From assembly GCF_905147045.1 (NCBI RefSeq), contig NC_065888.1, positions 14,203,001 to 14,267,000 of the forward strand: a DNA stretch of 64,000 nt, read 5' to 3'. A program made the translations under genes and the position numbers. Positions 1 through 10,851 of this stretch are shown here, in pieces (position 1 is the first letter of the stretch; each line of letters begins with the position of its first letter). The notes under the pieces were generated by a model. That model worked only from the letters and a program-made list of their open reading frames with translations, searched no databases and was not told the origin of the DNA. Origin of the DNA: Nymphalis io (lineage: Eukaryota > Arthropoda > Insecta > Lepidoptera > Nymphalidae).

Positions 1-47
1 CTTCAAAGGGAGAGGATACCCAGCAGTGGGACATTTACAGACAGTTA
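1..47 (+). mobile_element. SINE A, 3' tail cut by window start
   Basis: The first bases match the tail of family A, including AGCAGTGGGACATT, and end at the ACAGTTA equivalent of the family terminus GGCTGTTA. The tRNA-like head lies outside the window. Only the tail is visible, so age and completeness cannot be judged. Confidence 0.8.
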
Positions 48-97
48 TTTTATTTACCAGGAAAAACCGTGTGGATAGAAGTTTGATTAAAGTCCAC

Positions 98-420
98 AAT
101 TTAAATCAATAACAGCCTGTTAATGTCCCACTGTTCGGCTAAAACCTCCTCTCCCTTTAGAGGAGAAGGTTATTCCACCACGCTGCTCCAATGCGGTTTG
201 GTAGAATACACATGTGGCAGAATTTTAATGAAATTAGACACAAGAAGGTTTCCTCACGATGTTTTCCTTCACCGTCAAGCACGAGATGAATTATAAACAC
301 AAATTAAGCACATGAAAATTCAGTGGTGCTTGCCCGGGTTCGAACCCACGATCATCGGTTACGATTCACGCATCCTAACCACTAGGCCATCTCGACGTTT
401 TCTCGAATTTAAATCAATAA
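98..420 (-). mobile_element. SINE A, full length, with 15 bp TSD
   Basis: A complete family A copy occupies about 113-405 on the minus strand. The head, read from the right, has an A-box-like TGGCCTAGTGGTTAG and a B box GGGTTCGAACC, so it is derived from a tRNA and transcribed by RNA polymerase III. The body contains the conserved CCTCACGATGTTTTCCTTCACC block. The element ends without poly(A) in the AGCAGTGG...GGCTGTT tail class. It is flanked by a perfect 15 bp direct repeat AATTTAAATCAATAA at 98-112 and 406-420, the mark of target-primed reverse transcription. Confidence 0.93.
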
Positions 421-1520
421 ATTCAAATTAATATTTAACAAACATTGCTTTCGCCACCTTTAATTTAACCGTTGTAACGTTTACATTCAAACATCGAATA
501 CATTTCCGTTACGGATGCAAACATCCCTGACACCTGATAGTATTCACTGTTCGCATGCAGTTTGGTCGGACTATAACCGCCATTGATAGTTAGATCAAAC
601 TACAATTCACTTGTTCATCTTATATTAAAGTAAAATTCAGTTATATATTTTGGTAACACACACTGTTCTAAAGATGTGTGTTTAAGTTGTTTTTTGTTTT
701 TCGTCAATTAGAGTTTGAGTATACTTAAGTAAGCAACAACTGTTATTTGCATGTTAAGTTAGCCTATAATTGGTATATACTTTGTAACACTAATTTTTAT
801 CCGCATTAAGAAATTTTAATTTTTTTAGTATATATATAACGTTAGCTTCCTAATAAATAAATAATAAATATATACGCTTTATATCAGATTGATATTACTT
901 TAACAATACTGCACAGCATTTTATATATTATTTTAATCAAGTTTCAACATTTTATGTCCTGCCACTCAACTGCCAGTCTGCTAGTAACGGCAAGAAGTGC
1001 AAATCTATCGAAAAATTGGGACTATTTTTCTAAATATTTTCTTACAGGGGTGAGGTGCTAGGTACTCAATATCTTTTTTTATAACAGTCTAGTCCTGACA
1101 ACGTATAAATAAATTAGTAAGATGTTCGGTTAATTAGTTTACGTGATAGCGTAACAAACAAACGGACTCATTTTTGAACTTATAATATTAGTTAGGATGA
1201 TGTCTGTTCGATTGTGAAATGGAAATCGATAATTTTTATAAGGTTGAAAGTTTTTTAAATAAATTTACAACACGTGCGATTTCAGTGTCCAATTTTATCA
1301 TGTCATCACGATCGTATATCATGTCACTTGGGACAGTTATGGACATTACGATACCCTTTTTTTTTCTTGAAATCGTTAACGTTACATACATCAATGAAAT
1401 AACGGACATTTTTACTCTTGCTTCTCAATAAATTCAATGTTTATGTTGAAAATAAAGAATGAGCAGTTAGTGTGTCGTTCGTAATTTTATTATTAAAAAC
1501 GTAGAATGTTTCTATATCCG
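421..1520. other. AT-rich stretch, no gene seen
   Basis: I see no exon, RNA gene or recognised repeat. A 70-codon open frame at 1219-1431 has AT-driven composition (F, I, N and S rich), no motif and no splice context, so I do not call it. Confidence 0.6.
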
Positions 1521-1819
1521 TAACAGCCTGTGAATGTCCCTCTGCTGGGCTAAAGGCTTCCTCTCCCTTTTTTGAGGAGAAGGGTTGGAGCTTATTCCAC
1601 CACGCTGCTCTAGTGCGGGTTGGTGGAATACACATATGGCAGAATTTCAGTAAATTAGATACATGCAGGTCTTCTCACGATGTTTTCCTTCACCGTAAAG
1701 CACGAGATGAATTATAATCACAAATAAAGCACATGAAAATACAGGGGTGCTTGCCCGGGGCTGAACCCACGATCATCGATTAAGATTCACGTGTTCTTAC
1801 CATTTGGCCAACTCGGCTT
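1521..1819 (-). mobile_element. SINE A, near full length
   Basis: A diverged family A copy on the minus strand runs from TAACAGCCTGTGAATGTCCC to the tRNA-like head ending CCAACTCGGC. The B-box region reads GGGGCTGAACCCACG, showing point decay. No convincing TSD was found, consistent with an older insertion. Confidence 0.88.
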
Positions 1820-2018
1820 TTTATACTGAATTTATTCTAAAAATGTTTACATTAAATGTAAATGTTTAATTACTGATGATTTTTTGTTACGTTTAATTTC
1901 AATTTGATTAGATTAAATCTGGAAGTGCTATGTTCACTTGTAGATGAGATTGATGAGAGATTGTTTTATAAATAATTTTTTTCAATGCTTTATATGTATG
2001 TTGTAAGTGTGCTATTAC

Positions 2019-2042
2019 AAATAAATAAATAAATAAATAAAT
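2019..2042 (+). repeat. (AAAT)n microsatellite
   Basis: About six tandem AAAT units. This is a simple repeat of the kind that often grows from an old retroelement A-tail, but no parent element is recognisable to its left. Confidence 0.9.
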
Positions 2043-2170
2043 ATCGGACTACATACATTCTCTCTGGTTTGAATAAAACTTTCTTTCGATTGACCTAATA
2101 CTAGCATGAAAGCCAATCAGTTAAGTGTCTAGGATTTGCGATAGTTGCGGTACATATATTTCTATTTTAT

Positions 2171-2427
2171 TTATAAAATAAATAGGCGGACGAGCATATG
2201 GACCACCTGGGCATTGTAAGAAATGTTAACCATCGCTTACATCGTCAATGCGTCACCAACCTTGGGAACTACGATGTTATGGCCCTTGTTCCTGTAATTT
2301 CTTACACTGGCTCACTCACCCTTAAACCGGACACCAACAATACCAAGTACTGCTGTTTTGCAGTAGAATATCTGATGAGTGGTTGGTACCTACCCAGACG
2401 AGCTTGCACAAAGCTCTACCACCAGTG
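2171..2427 (-). mobile_element. Family C element, internal deletion
   Basis: A family C copy on the minus strand, with its tail side at 2171 (TTTATAAAATAAATAGG) and its head side at 2427 (AAGCTCTACCACCAG). About 34 bp between CCACCTG and GGCATTGTAAG are missing relative to other copies in this window. The open frame of about 106 codons across it is a chance product of repeat sequence. Confidence 0.88.
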
Positions 2428-2429
2428 CC

Positions 2430-3100
2430 CTCGGACAATTTCAATTACCTTTTCCAACAATTCGATGTCAATTTTTGTAAATAAATACAACGCTAGCGTC
2501 CCGTCAAAAGAGGCCTAATACTCGCAGAATACAACGCGTCGCGTTGCGCACACGCCTGGTTGTATTCCGCAGGGCGAGACGGCGCTTACTTACGCGACTT
2601 ACACACCTTTATAAAGATACAAAATCAGAGATGCTTTTACGAATTTAAATTCGTGAACCGTTACAAACTCTTGCATTCAAAGCGTTCTGTCTTGGGTATA
2701 ATCATGCCCCATAAAAAGCAATGATGAGATCTATGTTGGAGCGCGATGGATAGATATTGCTCTTCAGTCTTTTAAAGGTATGTTAGAAGAGTGTTTCGCA
2801 CATTAGTGGTTCGTGTCAGAAAGTTCTATGAGAAGCGTTTCAATAAATAAGACAAATTTTGAGCATTAGGTTTCAAACAGAAAAAAGCGGTACCAAAACC
2901 AGTCTATTCGTTTTGGAGCTATGATGCCAAACAGAATCACATGTTTAACTTATATCCTTTATTTTTACGTCGGGGGTTAAAACGGTGATGTTTATATATA
3001 ATTTTAATTCACTCTTATCTAGAACACACCCAATTTTTACGTATTAGATTATAATGAGGCGAGCTTTCCCAATCTTAGCGGTTCATATCAAATATTCAGA
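2430..3100. other. No gene seen; short GC-richer patch
   Basis: The patch at about 2534-2590 is CG-rich (GCGTCGCGTTGCGC) against an AT-rich background, but no ORF, repeat family or RNA is recognised. The rest is featureless AT-rich sequence. Confidence 0.5.
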
Positions 3101-3232
3101 TACGGCAGCCAATCTCAAGAAAGACCAGCCAACTACGCAGTACATATTATAGTGCACAAGTGTGTGCGACAACATAGACGCACTCCCTTTTCCCTCCCCT
3201 TTTATAAACGGGACGGCTATCCGACCAATCGG
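3101..3232 (-). mobile_element. SINE B, 3'-half fragment
   Basis: This matches the 3' half of family B (GCAGCCAATCTCAAGA, then TATTATAGTGCACAAGTGTG) on the minus strand. The tRNA head is missing. The match dies away after CGACCAATCGG, about 45 bp before a truncated RTE copy. Confidence 0.8.
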
Positions 3233-3276
3233 GTAGATTTAAAATATAGGACCAACGACTTTACTACCTTACCTTA

Positions 3277-5012
3277 CCTTTTCCGGATAATCTCATTTCT
3301 GATCTTATCCTTCAAAGATACTCCGAGCATAGCTCGCTCCATAGCACGCTGAGCGACTTTGAATTTGTAGACTAGTCCCGCAGTTAGTGTCCACGTTTCG
3401 GCACCGTATGTCATGGCAGGTAAGACGCATTGGTTAAGGACTTTCGTCTTCAAACATTGCGGTATAGACGACTTGAGGACTTGACGAAGGTTGCCAAATG
3501 CTGCCCATCCCAAGCGAATTCTTCGATCGGCTTCCTTCTCGAAGTTGTTCCTACCGACTTGTATTATCTGTCCTAGGTAGGTATATTCACTAACAACTTC
3601 GAGAGGTTTCCCCTCGACATATATCGGTCCCGGCACGACATGCCTATTGAACATGACCTTGGTCTTGTCCAAGTTCATACCGAGACCGACATACCGGGAA
3701 GACTCGCCTAGGCTACGCAGCATTTCGGTGAGTTGTTCCAGCGACTCTGCTATGATGACGATATCGTCGGCAAATCGAAGGTGTGAGATGTACTCGCCGT
3801 TTACATTGACTCCATACCTAGTCCAATCCAGCGTTTTGAAAACGTCTTCCAACGCGTTGGTGAACAGTTTCGGGGATATTACATCCCCCTGTCTCACCCC
3901 TCTGCGCAGTTGGATCGCCTTCGTCTTACAGTCCTGGATGTGGACAGTCATTGTAGCGGCGTTGTACAGACATCTCAGTACCTCAATATATCTCCAATCG
4001 ATATGACATCTCTGCAATGAGTCGAGCACTGCCCAGGTTTCGATGAAGTCGAAGGCTTTCTCGTAGTCCACAAATGCCATACACAGCGGCTGATTGTACT
4101 CTTCGGTCTTCTGCACAATCTGCCGAACAGTATGGATGTGGTCCACGGTGCTGTAGCCTGATCGAAAGCCAGCTTGCTCTGGGGGCTGGAACTCGTCAAG
4201 TCGTCTGGCGAGACGGTTCGTGACGACTCTTGAGAACAGCTTATACACGTGACTCAGGAGGGAGATTGATCTGTAGTTTTTCAAGAGGGTTTTATTGGTT
4301 GGCGTGGTTGGTAGAACACTTGCCTTTCACGCCGAAGGTTGTGGGTTCGATTCCCACCCAGGACAGACATGAACATGCCTGTTTGTCCTGAGTCTGGGTG
4401 TAATTATCTATATAAGTATGTATTTACAAAAGAAAAATAGTATATGTAGTATATCAGTTGTCTGGTTTCCATAGTACAAGCTCTGCTTAGTTTGGGATCA
4501 GATGGCCGTGTGTGAAAAATGTCCCAGGATATTATTATTATTATTATTATTATTCTTGAAAAACAGTACCACCTCACTCCCGCTCCACGTTTCCGGGGTC
4601 TTGCCATGTTGGATGACGGAATTAAAGAGGCTTGCTAGCTCTTTTAGGACCGGAGTCCCGCCTGCCTTAAGCAACTCTGTTGTGATTCCGTCATCTCCCG
4701 GAGCTTTGTTGTTTTTAAGCTGTTTTAGAGCCGCCCTAATCTCTCCTTGGTCAACGACCGGGAGCTCCTCGGAGTAATGGCGCATAAGAGGGGCGCGCTG
4801 GTCATCTATACTGATTTCCACGGGTTTATCCGATCTTGAAGAGAACAACTGCCCATAAAACCTCTCTACCTCTCCGACAATCTCAGGCCTAGAGGTAACG
4901 ACCCCACCATTTTCAGTTTTAAGTTTTGTCAGACGCGGCCTCCCAAACTTGCGAGCGAACACTTTCGATCCCCGATTTTGCTCAATCGCAGCCTTGATGG
5001 CACGGGTATTTT
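3277..5012 (-). pseudogene. RTE-type retrotransposon fragment split by SINE E
   Basis: This is the middle of an RTE-clade non-LTR retrotransposon, which copies its RNA into DNA at a nicked target. The minus strand codes the linker (FARKFGRPRL...), then reverse transcriptase (RT) with EQAGFRSGYST, palm motif FVDYEKAFD, RQGDVISP, catalytic FADD and the thumb region YLGQII, up to KDKIRNEIIRKR. The apurinic-type endonuclease and the last 250 bp or so at the 3' end are absent. Both ends being lost suggests deletion after insertion as well as 5' truncation. A SINE of 258 bp interrupts it at 4296-4553, at a junction that reads KKGDKT in intact copies. The copy is dead, but motif decay is slight: ISLLSHV follows NYRS here instead of NYRP. 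Confidence 0.93.
4296..4553 (+). mobile_element. SINE E, full length, inside RTE copy
   Basis: A tRNA-derived SINE with a head resembling tRNA-Glu. GTGGTTGGTAGAACACTTG gives the A-box side, CCTTTCACG the anticodon-loop-like segment, and GTGGGTTCGATTCCCA the B box. The body contains TGTTTGTCCTGAGTCTGGGT and GCTTAGTTTGGGATCAG, and the element ends in (ATT)n at 4531-4553. Compared with the intact RTE at 12290-12310, about six target bases (CACCTT) are missing and no TSD is present, so insertion was accompanied by a small deletion. Confidence 0.9.
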
Positions 5013-6904
5013 AAATTGTTAACAGAAATATATTCGATTAAAAGAACAATTCATTTTAAATATGGGAAAATAATTCAAGTAGAATTTATCTTACGCTAAG
5101 AGCATCTGAATTAAGTTTATGCAAACACAATGTATCATAAATGTCAGATACAAATATATTATTCTCTCTACAAAATGGGACGCGCTTTATACGGGAAGTT
5201 TAAAGAGCTCTTAGAACAAACTCACTTGTCATTTCGTTCACGAATAAACACATACTAGACAATTAAGATCTGACTCTGCTTACAAAATACCGAAACCGAG
5301 AGCTATTTATATTTGCAGGTTGTGTTACTTAAGTCTCAACATTTGCTTCGCAATTAACACATAAAAACATTTATATTTTAGATCAAGTGTAACAATTCAA
5401 CAATTATTATTATTTATGATTTGTTTTTCACATTATTTTGGATTCGTGATTTTTTTTCTTTTCTTTTATTGCGTAGTATTTTTTTGACAGATTTTTAACA
5501 CCAGTCGCTTATCTGACACCATCTTTTTGTAAGGATACTCTAATATGATAAATATCTGAACATTATTAATCATTAATTAATAATGTTCAGATATTTTAGC
5601 TAATCATTAATTGGGAACATGTATGCACTTATAAAAAAATATATTTTCTTAGTCAGCCTTATGACAGACGTAGTAACATAAAGATACTGTTTGTGGGTGT
5701 GTTACACACACCAAAATGTAATTATTTTCCAGAAACACACAAGAGTTCGATCCCGTTAATCAATTTAATCTCGAGTTTATGTTGCTATATAAGTTAGTAA
5801 GTTATCGTCGTTTTTTTAAATTTAATTTATAAATGTTTTACATTTCATCGTCTTACAAAAGATTTTTCTTATATACATTTAAGTTTTTTTTATCATAGTT
5901 CATTTACATATTTTGATTTTAATATTTATGTCATTTTATTTGTCGATTCATGGTAACATGTGAAATAACAATTCTAAGTTCAGTCAAAAATTTCTTTAAA
6001 TAAAGTATAATTATCATTTATTATTTTGTTAAAATTCTGTCACATATGAATCCCTTAACTTGATCAGGTTCTTCCAAGCTCGTTATATTATAGTTAAGAG
6101 GAGAGACGATATTTGCCGAAGAAGATATCATCAGGAGCTGTTAAAAATTTTTTGTCAGTAATTTTTTCCCTGAAAACGGAGACGTCGTATTGTGGGACAC
6201 TATATCCATTGATGCAATGGCTCGTCATGCTGCATTCTCACGGCGGACAATGCTAATGCGAACAAAGGTCACTCGCATCCGTCCTTTTGCAATTGCAATT
6301 GAAAGCTTGTAGTTTTCCTCCTATAATAAAATAAAAATAAAATACCGTATCTTATAGCATTACTGCTTTCAGGAGAGCTGGTTCAATTTTAGCCAGAAAA
6401 AGGAAATGTGATCACGATTTTAAAGTTACTATTTTTATCTATTGAATTATTAATTAAAAATGTATTTTTGAAAATTCTAATTAATCTTTTGGTTATGATG
6501 ACAATCCAAAATCGAGTGCAATATCAATATCTGTGACTTTTTACGTTTATTTTGTCTTTAATAACTTCCTATTCATGTATTCCACACATCCATATTCCTC
6601 TGTTGTACTTATTTTTCATTCGAAACAGATTTGTTTAAGCGTCGTCTCAAGGAGTTTCATATTTACGTTTCTTTAAAACGAGTAACAGTAGTTTCTCGCT
6701 CCATGTGTCGAGAACAGAAACTTCATACGTTTTCAAACGAATCTTGTTTTCCACTTACATTTCAGAAGTGCGGTTGGTTAATTCTCAATTGAATGTATTT
6801 ACTGTAGTTTCCAGGGTTCCGTGTATATGGTAAGCCACAATAGACTATGGTGGCTATATTGAGCAATAGTAATATAGAAGTAAAATAAAAATACGTTTTT
6901 TTTA
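5013..6904. other. AT-rich stretch, no gene; contains one hairpin
   Basis: No coding exon or RNA gene was recognised across nearly 1.9 kb. The one structured item is the perfect hairpin at 5550-5596, listed separately. The patch at about 6170-6300 (GAGACGTCGTATTGTGGGAC and on) is less AT-rich, but I cannot assign it. Confidence 0.5.
5550..5596. repeat. Perfect 21 bp hairpin, 5 nt loop
   Basis: The left arm is 5550-5570 and the right arm 5576-5596, exact reverse complements around the loop CATTA. The arm core is ATCTGAACATTATTAAT. Nothing at the ends looks like a transposon terminus or TSD. See the finding on template-switch hairpins. Confidence 0.95.
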
Positions 6905-6990
6905 TGTTATAGGTAGGTGGACGGGGACCTGATGTAAAATGGTGACCATCGCACTTAGAAATTGGCGATGTAAGAAATATTAACCATTTG
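6905..6990 (-). mobile_element. Family C fragment
   Basis: A short tail-side piece of family C (GGTGGACGGGGACCTGATG ... TAAGAAATATTAACCAT), strongly diverged and truncated on the head side. Confidence 0.6.
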
Positions 6991-7330
6991 TATTTATGAT
7001 ATTAGTGCGATTGTTATTATTCTAGTAATAAAAGAATTATTGTAATGCCTAATTATACTATGTTACGTGTAATAATTCCATTTGCTAGGACAACGATATC
7101 ATTTTGCATGACTTACACCTAAGCGTGCTACATACCGCTCACGGGTAAAGCAGCAGCAAGTAATATATAAAATTCCAATCCTTCTTAATCTATGTATAAA
7201 TAAGGATAAAACTAAACAATTATATCAAGCTTTACTAAACCCCTACAAATAATGAACAGGTAACCATAAAGTAAAAAGTAATAATCTTAATTTTGAATTT
7301 TATAATTCAAAACAAAAATATTACTATAAA

Positions 7331-7604
7331 GTTTTTTTTTATTGAATCGGTCGGCGGGCGAGCACATGGACCACCTGATGGTAAGTCATAACGCCCATAG
7401 ACATGTAAAAATGTTAACCATCGCTTACATCGCCAATAAGCCACCTTGGGAAAGAAAGATGTTTTGTCCCTTGTGCCCGTAGATGGCTGGCTCACTCAAC
7501 CTTCAAACCGGAATGCAACAAAAATAAGTAGTTTAGTGATAGGATATCTGATGAATGGATGATACGTACCTACGGGCTTTGCACAAAGCCCTGCCACCTA
7601 TGGT
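7331..7604 (-). mobile_element. Family C element, near full length
   Basis: The tail side starts in the T-run at 7331. CCACCTGATGGTAAGT follows, then TTAACCATCGCTTACATCGCC, and the head side ends in GGCTTTGCACAAAGCCC. It is diverged, with small indels and no clear TSD. Confidence 0.85.
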
Positions 7605-7689
7605 ATTTAATTTGAATATAAAGGAAAACTTACGATGTTAAGTTTTTTAACTAAAAAACAACCTGTTTTTTGTCCATCAAGCAAACCAC

Positions 7690-7822
7690 AAGAATGAAAC
7701 CCTGCGTGAGAGCGAAGCAGATTATGCTCTGCGTGCGAACGTATAGGATGAATTATAAAGGAAGGATGAGAACGAAGAGAGTTAAGCACTGCGTGCGAGC
7801 GTAGCGGATGAAGTACTCTTTC
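7690..7822 (-). repeat. Degenerate short tandem repeat
   Basis: About four imperfect units of roughly 26-30 bp are built on CTGCGTGCGAGCGTAGCGGA-like sequence, at about 7703, 7735, 7765 and 7793. On the minus strand the repeat reads as recurring L/I-R-S-H-A/P peptides, an artefact of the repeat rather than a protein motif I know. No host family is recognised. Confidence 0.6.
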
Positions 7823-7839
7823 ATGGTAACAAGACATTT

Positions 7840-9392
7840 ACAGCCCAATACTTTACGTTTGCTACTAAATACTAAGCTTATATTATATAAGCGTTAATTG
7901 AGCTCAATGTGAACATTGAAATCAAATCGAACTAGGTTATTAAACAGATTCAGAATCCATAAAATATATTTTAATATTTTCAAGTTATCGATAAAAATAA
8001 ATATAATTAAAGTTGCTTATTTAATAAAAAAATATATGTGACAACCTGTTTTATATATTTGAAACGCTAAATGAAGCGCCAAGGAGGCGGTAAAATAAAG
8101 AAAGTCCATAAGACTTATAGTCATTTATATTACGCTTATTTTCCTAAATATAAAAGATAAGGCGTTCAAAGTTTGAAATAATGAGGGTCCCAGTTAGGGA
8201 GTGTCTGCGTCTTAGGTTCGTTATTTTAAGGAGATGTCTCTTGTGGGCACTATACACAAATGTTATATTCGATAGGAGGATATTTGCTTCAGGGCTTAGA
8301 GTTGCTTTCTAAATAACGCTCATTAATATTTATATTTCATGAATACAGATTATGTATTAAAATTAGAAATTCGATTTTAAATTATGAAAATATAATGTGT
8401 TAGTATTTTTTGATTATTATGTTAATCGAATAAAATATTGATACTTAATACATTTTATCTAATTCATCTGGATTGAATCCTCATTCCGAATTGGATGCGG
8501 ATTCCTGACATTTAATTATTTTAATAGCTTGAGAATTCACTGTAATACCACGAGAATATTATTAATAAAATATTTATTCATTTTTGTCATAGATAAAAAT
8601 AATTTTAACTTTGCAAACATTTAAGAATATTTAAAGGTCGAGGCATATCGCTCGCGTGGCTTTCACGCGCCACGCACAATAGTCGCCTACATTTTCAAGC
8701 ACGCACCGAAGTGTGTGGAAAGAGTCACACACTCGAGAAATCGCACAATTTTCAATTTCGATTAATGTAATAACCTATTTCATTAGTAATAAAAATCATC
8801 ATTGCTACGCTTCGCCACCAGGGGAAACGCACACATGTGCGCTGAGAATTGCAATGATAAAAAATAAATAAAAATGTTTGTTTAAAAAAGAACAACTTTG
8901 TCATATTTTTTTTATTTATACTATGTTATTAATTTGTAACTTTTGTTCTCTGAAGTTAGCTACAAATTACGACAACATTTTATTAATTTTAGTAAAACCT
9001 CGTTTTCCGATTACCTCTTTCTTCTGTTTTAATAATATTGCACAAAAAGTTAATAAGTTGCTAATTTGAGCTACAGAAAGATTAATTACAAGTATTGCAT
9101 ACATTTATGCAAATAGTCTAGTGGTTAAAATTCTCAGGATCTGTTTCTGATGTAACTTAAGTTATATATATGTTCCATTTTACTTGAAAAGCAGAGAGGA
9201 GACAGCGTTTCAACTTTGTTCTAAGAAAACAACAACGCCTGACAGTTTGTCATTTAGTTTTTATATAAAGCATTATATAATGAACTTAAATTAATTATTA
9301 GGGAAATAATGCCATGATAATTGTTCAAATTTGTCGAACGAAATATGTATAATTTTAATGCAATACTTTATATCCATTACCTACATATGTAT
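7840..9392. other. No gene seen; two small GC-richer patches
   Basis: Mostly featureless AT-rich DNA. Patches at 8640-8745 (with GCGTGGCTTTCACGCGCCACGC, a 6 bp stem) and 8805-8860 (TCATTGCTACGCTTCGCC to ATTGCAATGATA, with the short palindrome GCACACATGTGCGC) have small inverted repeats but no recognised family. A tRNA-box-like TAGTCTAGTGGTTAAAA at about 9116-9133 is probably a SINE-head relic. Confidence 0.45.
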
Positions 9393-9765
9393 GTAATGTC
9401 CTCCAGACCGATTTTGTCCACGACGGCCAATCTCAAGAGATTAGCCAAGTGCGCAGAAGATATTATAGTGCACAAGTGTGTGCGCAAAAACAGGTGCACT
9501 CTCTATTCCCTAACTCTCATAATCCGATGGGACGGCAATCCGACACGACCGGAAAGAGTTCAGGCGCAGGACCAATGGCTTTACGTGCTTTCCGAGGTAC
9601 GGGAGTGTATACACTTCCAACTTCCATGCTCCGAGAATGAGAATTTTTCTAACAGAAAAATCAATGACTTTTTATTGGCCCGAACTGTGAATTGAACCCA
9701 GGACCTTCGCGTCTGTGGCCTTACATCAAGCCACTAGATCAACGAGGCAATCGCAGCATATGTAT
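9384..9765 (-). mobile_element. SINE B, full length, probable 9 bp TSD
   Basis: A complete family B copy on the minus strand, about 9393-9753. Read from the right it has GCCTCGTTGATCTAGTGGCTTGA (A box) and GGGTTCAATTC (B box), then the body with CCTGCGCCTGAACTCTTTCCGG and the terminal block GGCCGTCGTGGACAAAATCGG. The (ATT)n tail is almost gone (TAATG). The flanks repeat CATATGTAT at 9384-9392 and 9757-9765, a plausible but short TSD in AT-rich sequence. Confidence 0.88.
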
Positions 9766-9974
9766 ATACATAATACATATGTTAGTAATAATTATGTTAA
9801 CTAATCATTTAAAACTTTAATTTTAACGCGTGCTTAGTAATTAGACATTTTGAAATTAAATACTTGGCTTTTGTCTAATTAAGCGTGAAATAATACTGGT
9901 TGATATTCAAAATTCAGGCCTTTAGATATAACGGGATTTAATTCAAACATACTCATTAATGAAAGCGCCAATAG

Positions 9975-10040
9975 ATCAAAGGTTTACCTGCCGCTAAAGA
10001 TGTGTACATCGCAGGTTCGATCCTGACCTGTTAGACTATC
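9975..10040 (+). mobile_element. tRNA-like SINE head relic
   Basis: AGGTTCGATCC at about 10013-10023 is a good B box, and CAATAGATCAAAGGTTTAC upstream is a degraded A-box region. No SINE body follows, and the cloverleaf does not close, so this is a relic and not a tRNA gene. Confidence 0.5.
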
Positions 10041-10074
10041 TATGTAACACCACTGTAAGAATTTTAAGCACAAC

Positions 10075-10370
10075 AAGGGGGAGCTTTTTGACTAGAAAAG
10101 TTTGTTTTGAAGTGGCAGTGGGCTGGTCACGTATGTCGTAGGACCGATGGCCGTTGGAGCAGACGAGTCCTAGAATGGAGACCGCGAATCCGCAAGCGCA
10201 GCGTAGGGCGCCCTCTAGCCAGGTGGACCGATGACCTTAAGAAGATGGCGGGCACCAACTGGATGCGGAAGGCGGAGGACAGGGAGCTTTGGCGCACCTT
10301 GGGTGAGGCCTATGTTAAGCAGTGGACAATGATTGGTTGTTGATATGATATATATGATAAGGGGGAGCTT
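10075..10370 (+). mobile_element. RTE 3' end, 5'-truncated, 12 bp TSD
   Basis: A short insertion of the RTE family seen at 10849-14155 and 59232-60855. The coding part, from about 10110, gives KWQWAGHVCRRTDGRW to the end at EAYVKQWTMIGC and stop, followed by a tail of TGATA-like repeats. Perfect TSDs AAGGGGGAGCTT lie at 10075-10086 and 10359-10370. Between the left TSD and the coding part are about 23 bp (TTTGACTAGAAAAGTTTG...) that do not continue the RTE 3' sequence. Part of them matches the RTE endonuclease region in inverted orientation; see findings. Confidence 0.9.
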
Positions 10371-10836
10371 CGTACAAGGAACAAACACAAACATATATTA
10401 CAACTGTAATGTTGTATTTTTATATTATTTGCTCTTAAATAAAGTGAGGATACAAGAAGACATTCAAACTACGTAAAAAGATGTAAAAGAACGTTTGTAT
10501 ACAATGTTGTTTGGTAAAGTCTTTAAAAATCACTAATATTTTAATACACTTACGACCAATCCTTCGTATTGTTATTGTTTTATTTCTACAGAAAGATAGA
10601 TGAACAAATAAGCTATTTGATTTTTTCACCTTTCACCATAAGCACTGGCCACTGCAAATAGATCACTTCTTATATTACAATACATCATCATGTCACCAAC
10701 CATTGGAACCAAGATATCGTACAATACGACTGTAATAATAACATTTTTAAAATAACACAACAATACGAAGTGGTATTAACATGTGGAATCGCTTATTAGT
10801 TTGTTGGCAGCCTAACATCAAGAATATTAACATACA
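10371..10836. other. No gene seen
   Basis: AT-rich sequence between two RTE insertions. The piece at 10680-10710 (CATCATGTCACCAACCATTGGAACCAAGATATCGTAC) may be an old family C remnant, but it is too short to call. Confidence 0.4.
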
Positions 10837-10851
10837 ATTAACGGCTTTCAA

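Noticed and set aside
1219..1431. 70-codon frame as a small gene
   Set aside because: AT-driven residue content, no motif, no splice or promoter context.
8640..8860. Short inverted repeats as a DNA transposon
   Set aside because: Stems are only 6-7 bp, with no TSD and no second copy in the window.
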